From: Pseudomonadota bacterium
Lineage (GTDB): Bacteria; Pseudomonadota; Alphaproteobacteria; Caulobacterales; Caulobacteraceae
Direction of reading: 5' to 3'
Assembly (NCBI GenBank): GCA_023445955.1
Contig: JAEXJH010000368.1
Coordinates: 1-6,341, forward strand
DNA: 6,341 nt
The notes beneath the pieces are model-generated. The model did no database searches. It saw nothing but the letters and a program-made list of their open reading frames with translations, and was not told where the DNA came from. Position numbers and translations under genes: made by a program. Shown here one piece after another: positions 5,984 to 6,341 of this stretch (within the stretch, counting starts at the first letter, position 1; each line of letters begins with the position of its first letter).

Positions 5984-6208
5984 ATGAAGACCCTCGCATC
6001 CCTCACCCTCGCCGCCGCCTGCCTGCTGGCCGCCCCCGCCTTTGCAGGTCCCGCCGGCACCGGCCTGACCTTCACCGAAGAGGTCGCCAAGAAGAACCAG
6101 CTGAAGCGCGCCGCCGAAGCCCAGACCAAGCTGCAGGCCGCCGCAGACTGCGCCGCCGCCAAGGCCTCGTCGCAAGACGCCGTTTCCGACCTCTGCCGCG
6201 CCGGCTAA
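5984..6208 (+). CDS. Small exported protein of unknown function
   Basis: A 74-residue reading frame, not recognised. Residues 1-21 form a textbook Sec signal peptide (MKTLASLTLAAACLLAAPAF, then Ala21) with an AFA cleavage site before Gly22. The mature protein is only about 53 residues, mostly helical and rich in alanine and lysine (residues 30-62), with Cys56 and Cys71 as its only cysteines, which could pair in the periplasm. GGAG at 5969-5972 lies 11 bases before the ATG, a longer gap than usual. The signal peptide and the biased codon positions favour a real gene. It follows the 215-residue exported protein by 30 bases and probably shares its transcript. An inverted repeat lies 14 bases after the stop. 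Confidence 0.75.
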   Translation: MKTLASLTLAAACLLAAPAFAGPAGTGLTFTEEVAKKNQLKRAAEAQTKLQAAADCAAAKASSQDAVSDLCRAG

Positions 6209-6222
6209 CGCGGCGACCAGAC

Positions 6223-6253
6223 GGCCGTCGAAGCTTCATCGCCTTCGACGGTC
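6223..6253 (+). terminator. Candidate terminator hairpin after the small exported protein
   Basis: CCGTCGAAG (6225-6233) and CTTCGACGG (6243-6251) form a perfect 9-bp stem with a 9-base loop, extendable by a wobble pair and a G-C pair. It starts just after the 5984-6208 gene. There is no T-run after it, so it is a non-canonical terminator or a 3'-end stabilising stem; such T-poor stems are common in very GC-rich genomes. Confidence 0.45.
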
Positions 6254-6254
6254 C

Positions 6255-6295
6255 GCCCTCGCGTGCTCCCCTACCTGCAAAATGCGCGCGAGGGC
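6255..6295. repeat. Strong inverted repeat (12-bp stem)
   Basis: GCCCTCGCGTGC (6255-6266) pairs with GCGCGCGAGGGC (6284-6295) over 12 pairs including one G-U, enclosing a 17-base loop rich in C and A. It lies only 3 bases after the preceding hairpin. It could be a second terminator stem, read from either strand, or part of a structured RNA; there is no reading frame of note here. Confidence 0.42.
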
Positions 6296-6306
6296 CCCCA
6301 TTTCAT

Positions 6307-6330
6307 GGGATAGTGCCAGAGAGCTATCCC
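6307..6330. repeat. Inverted repeat at the right edge
   Basis: GGGATAG (6307-6313) and CTATCCC (6324-6330) form a perfect 7-bp stem with a 10-base loop. A smaller alternative, CCCAT-TTC-ATGGG (6297-6309), shares its GGG, so the two are mutually exclusive. The remaining bases to the edge contain no start of a gene that I can support. This may be the beginning of a regulatory leader or of a structured RNA that continues outside the window. Confidence 0.33.
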
Positions 6331-6341
6331 CAGTTTAGGGT

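Noticed and set aside
5984..6025. Possible lipoprotein signal at Cys13 of the small exported protein
   Set aside because: The residues before the cysteine are Ala-Ala-Ala without the usual Leu at -3, and a good AFA cleavage site follows at residue 21.
5243..6175. Long minus-strand open frame opposite the two exported-protein genes
   Set aside because: The Gly/Ala/Leu-rich translation has no signal or motif, whereas both plus-strand genes begin with proper signal peptides and ribosome binding sites.
6255..6341. A tRNA or 6S-like RNA gene at the right edge
   Set aside because: No tRNA cloverleaf or T-loop GTTCGA sequence is visible, and too little sequence remains to support a 6S-type fold.

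Overview
The window is dense, high-GC alphaproteobacterial DNA and looks like Caulobacter or a close relative. The grounds are very GC-rich third codon positions, short intergenic gaps, and a palindromic repeat whose translation gives the peptide HPRESGDP, a tail I associate with GC-rich alphaproteobacteria including Caulobacter. The genus is an inference. I see no tRNA or rRNA gene, insertion sequence or CRISPR array.

Layout. Bases 1-2599 hold a minus-strand gene set read right to left: a D-tartrate dehydratase of the enolase superfamily (tarD-like, 1412-2599), a DctA-type dicarboxylate symporter (94-1350), and the first 24 codons of an exported protein that runs off the left edge (1-72). 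A LysR-family regulator (2694-3674) is divergent from tarD across a 94-base gap. It meets, tail to tail, a minus-strand gene for an exported glycoside hydrolase family 28 pectinase-type enzyme (3732-5096), with an inverted-repeat element between them that supplies the regulator's last codons. To the right, two plus-strand genes encode unrecognised exported proteins of 215 and 74 residues (5306-5953 and 5984-6208). The window ends in about 130 bases without a gene that contain several inverted repeats.

How the genes fit together. The dehydratase should convert D-tartrate to oxaloacetate, DctA would import the dicarboxylate, and the LysR protein is the obvious regulator. The main new observation is that the tarD and GH28 promoters share an ungapped block of about 42 bases. 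In each, an ATGC-N7-GCAT palindrome (T-N11-A, the LysR-type operator form) is followed by a GGCAT half-site one further 21-base step along, and the half-site lies exactly 54 bases from the start codon. This suggests that one regulator controls both an extracellular or periplasmic plant-polysaccharide enzyme and an organic-acid uptake and catabolism operon, forming a small plant-matter regulon. The two exported proteins at the right may form a separate operon.
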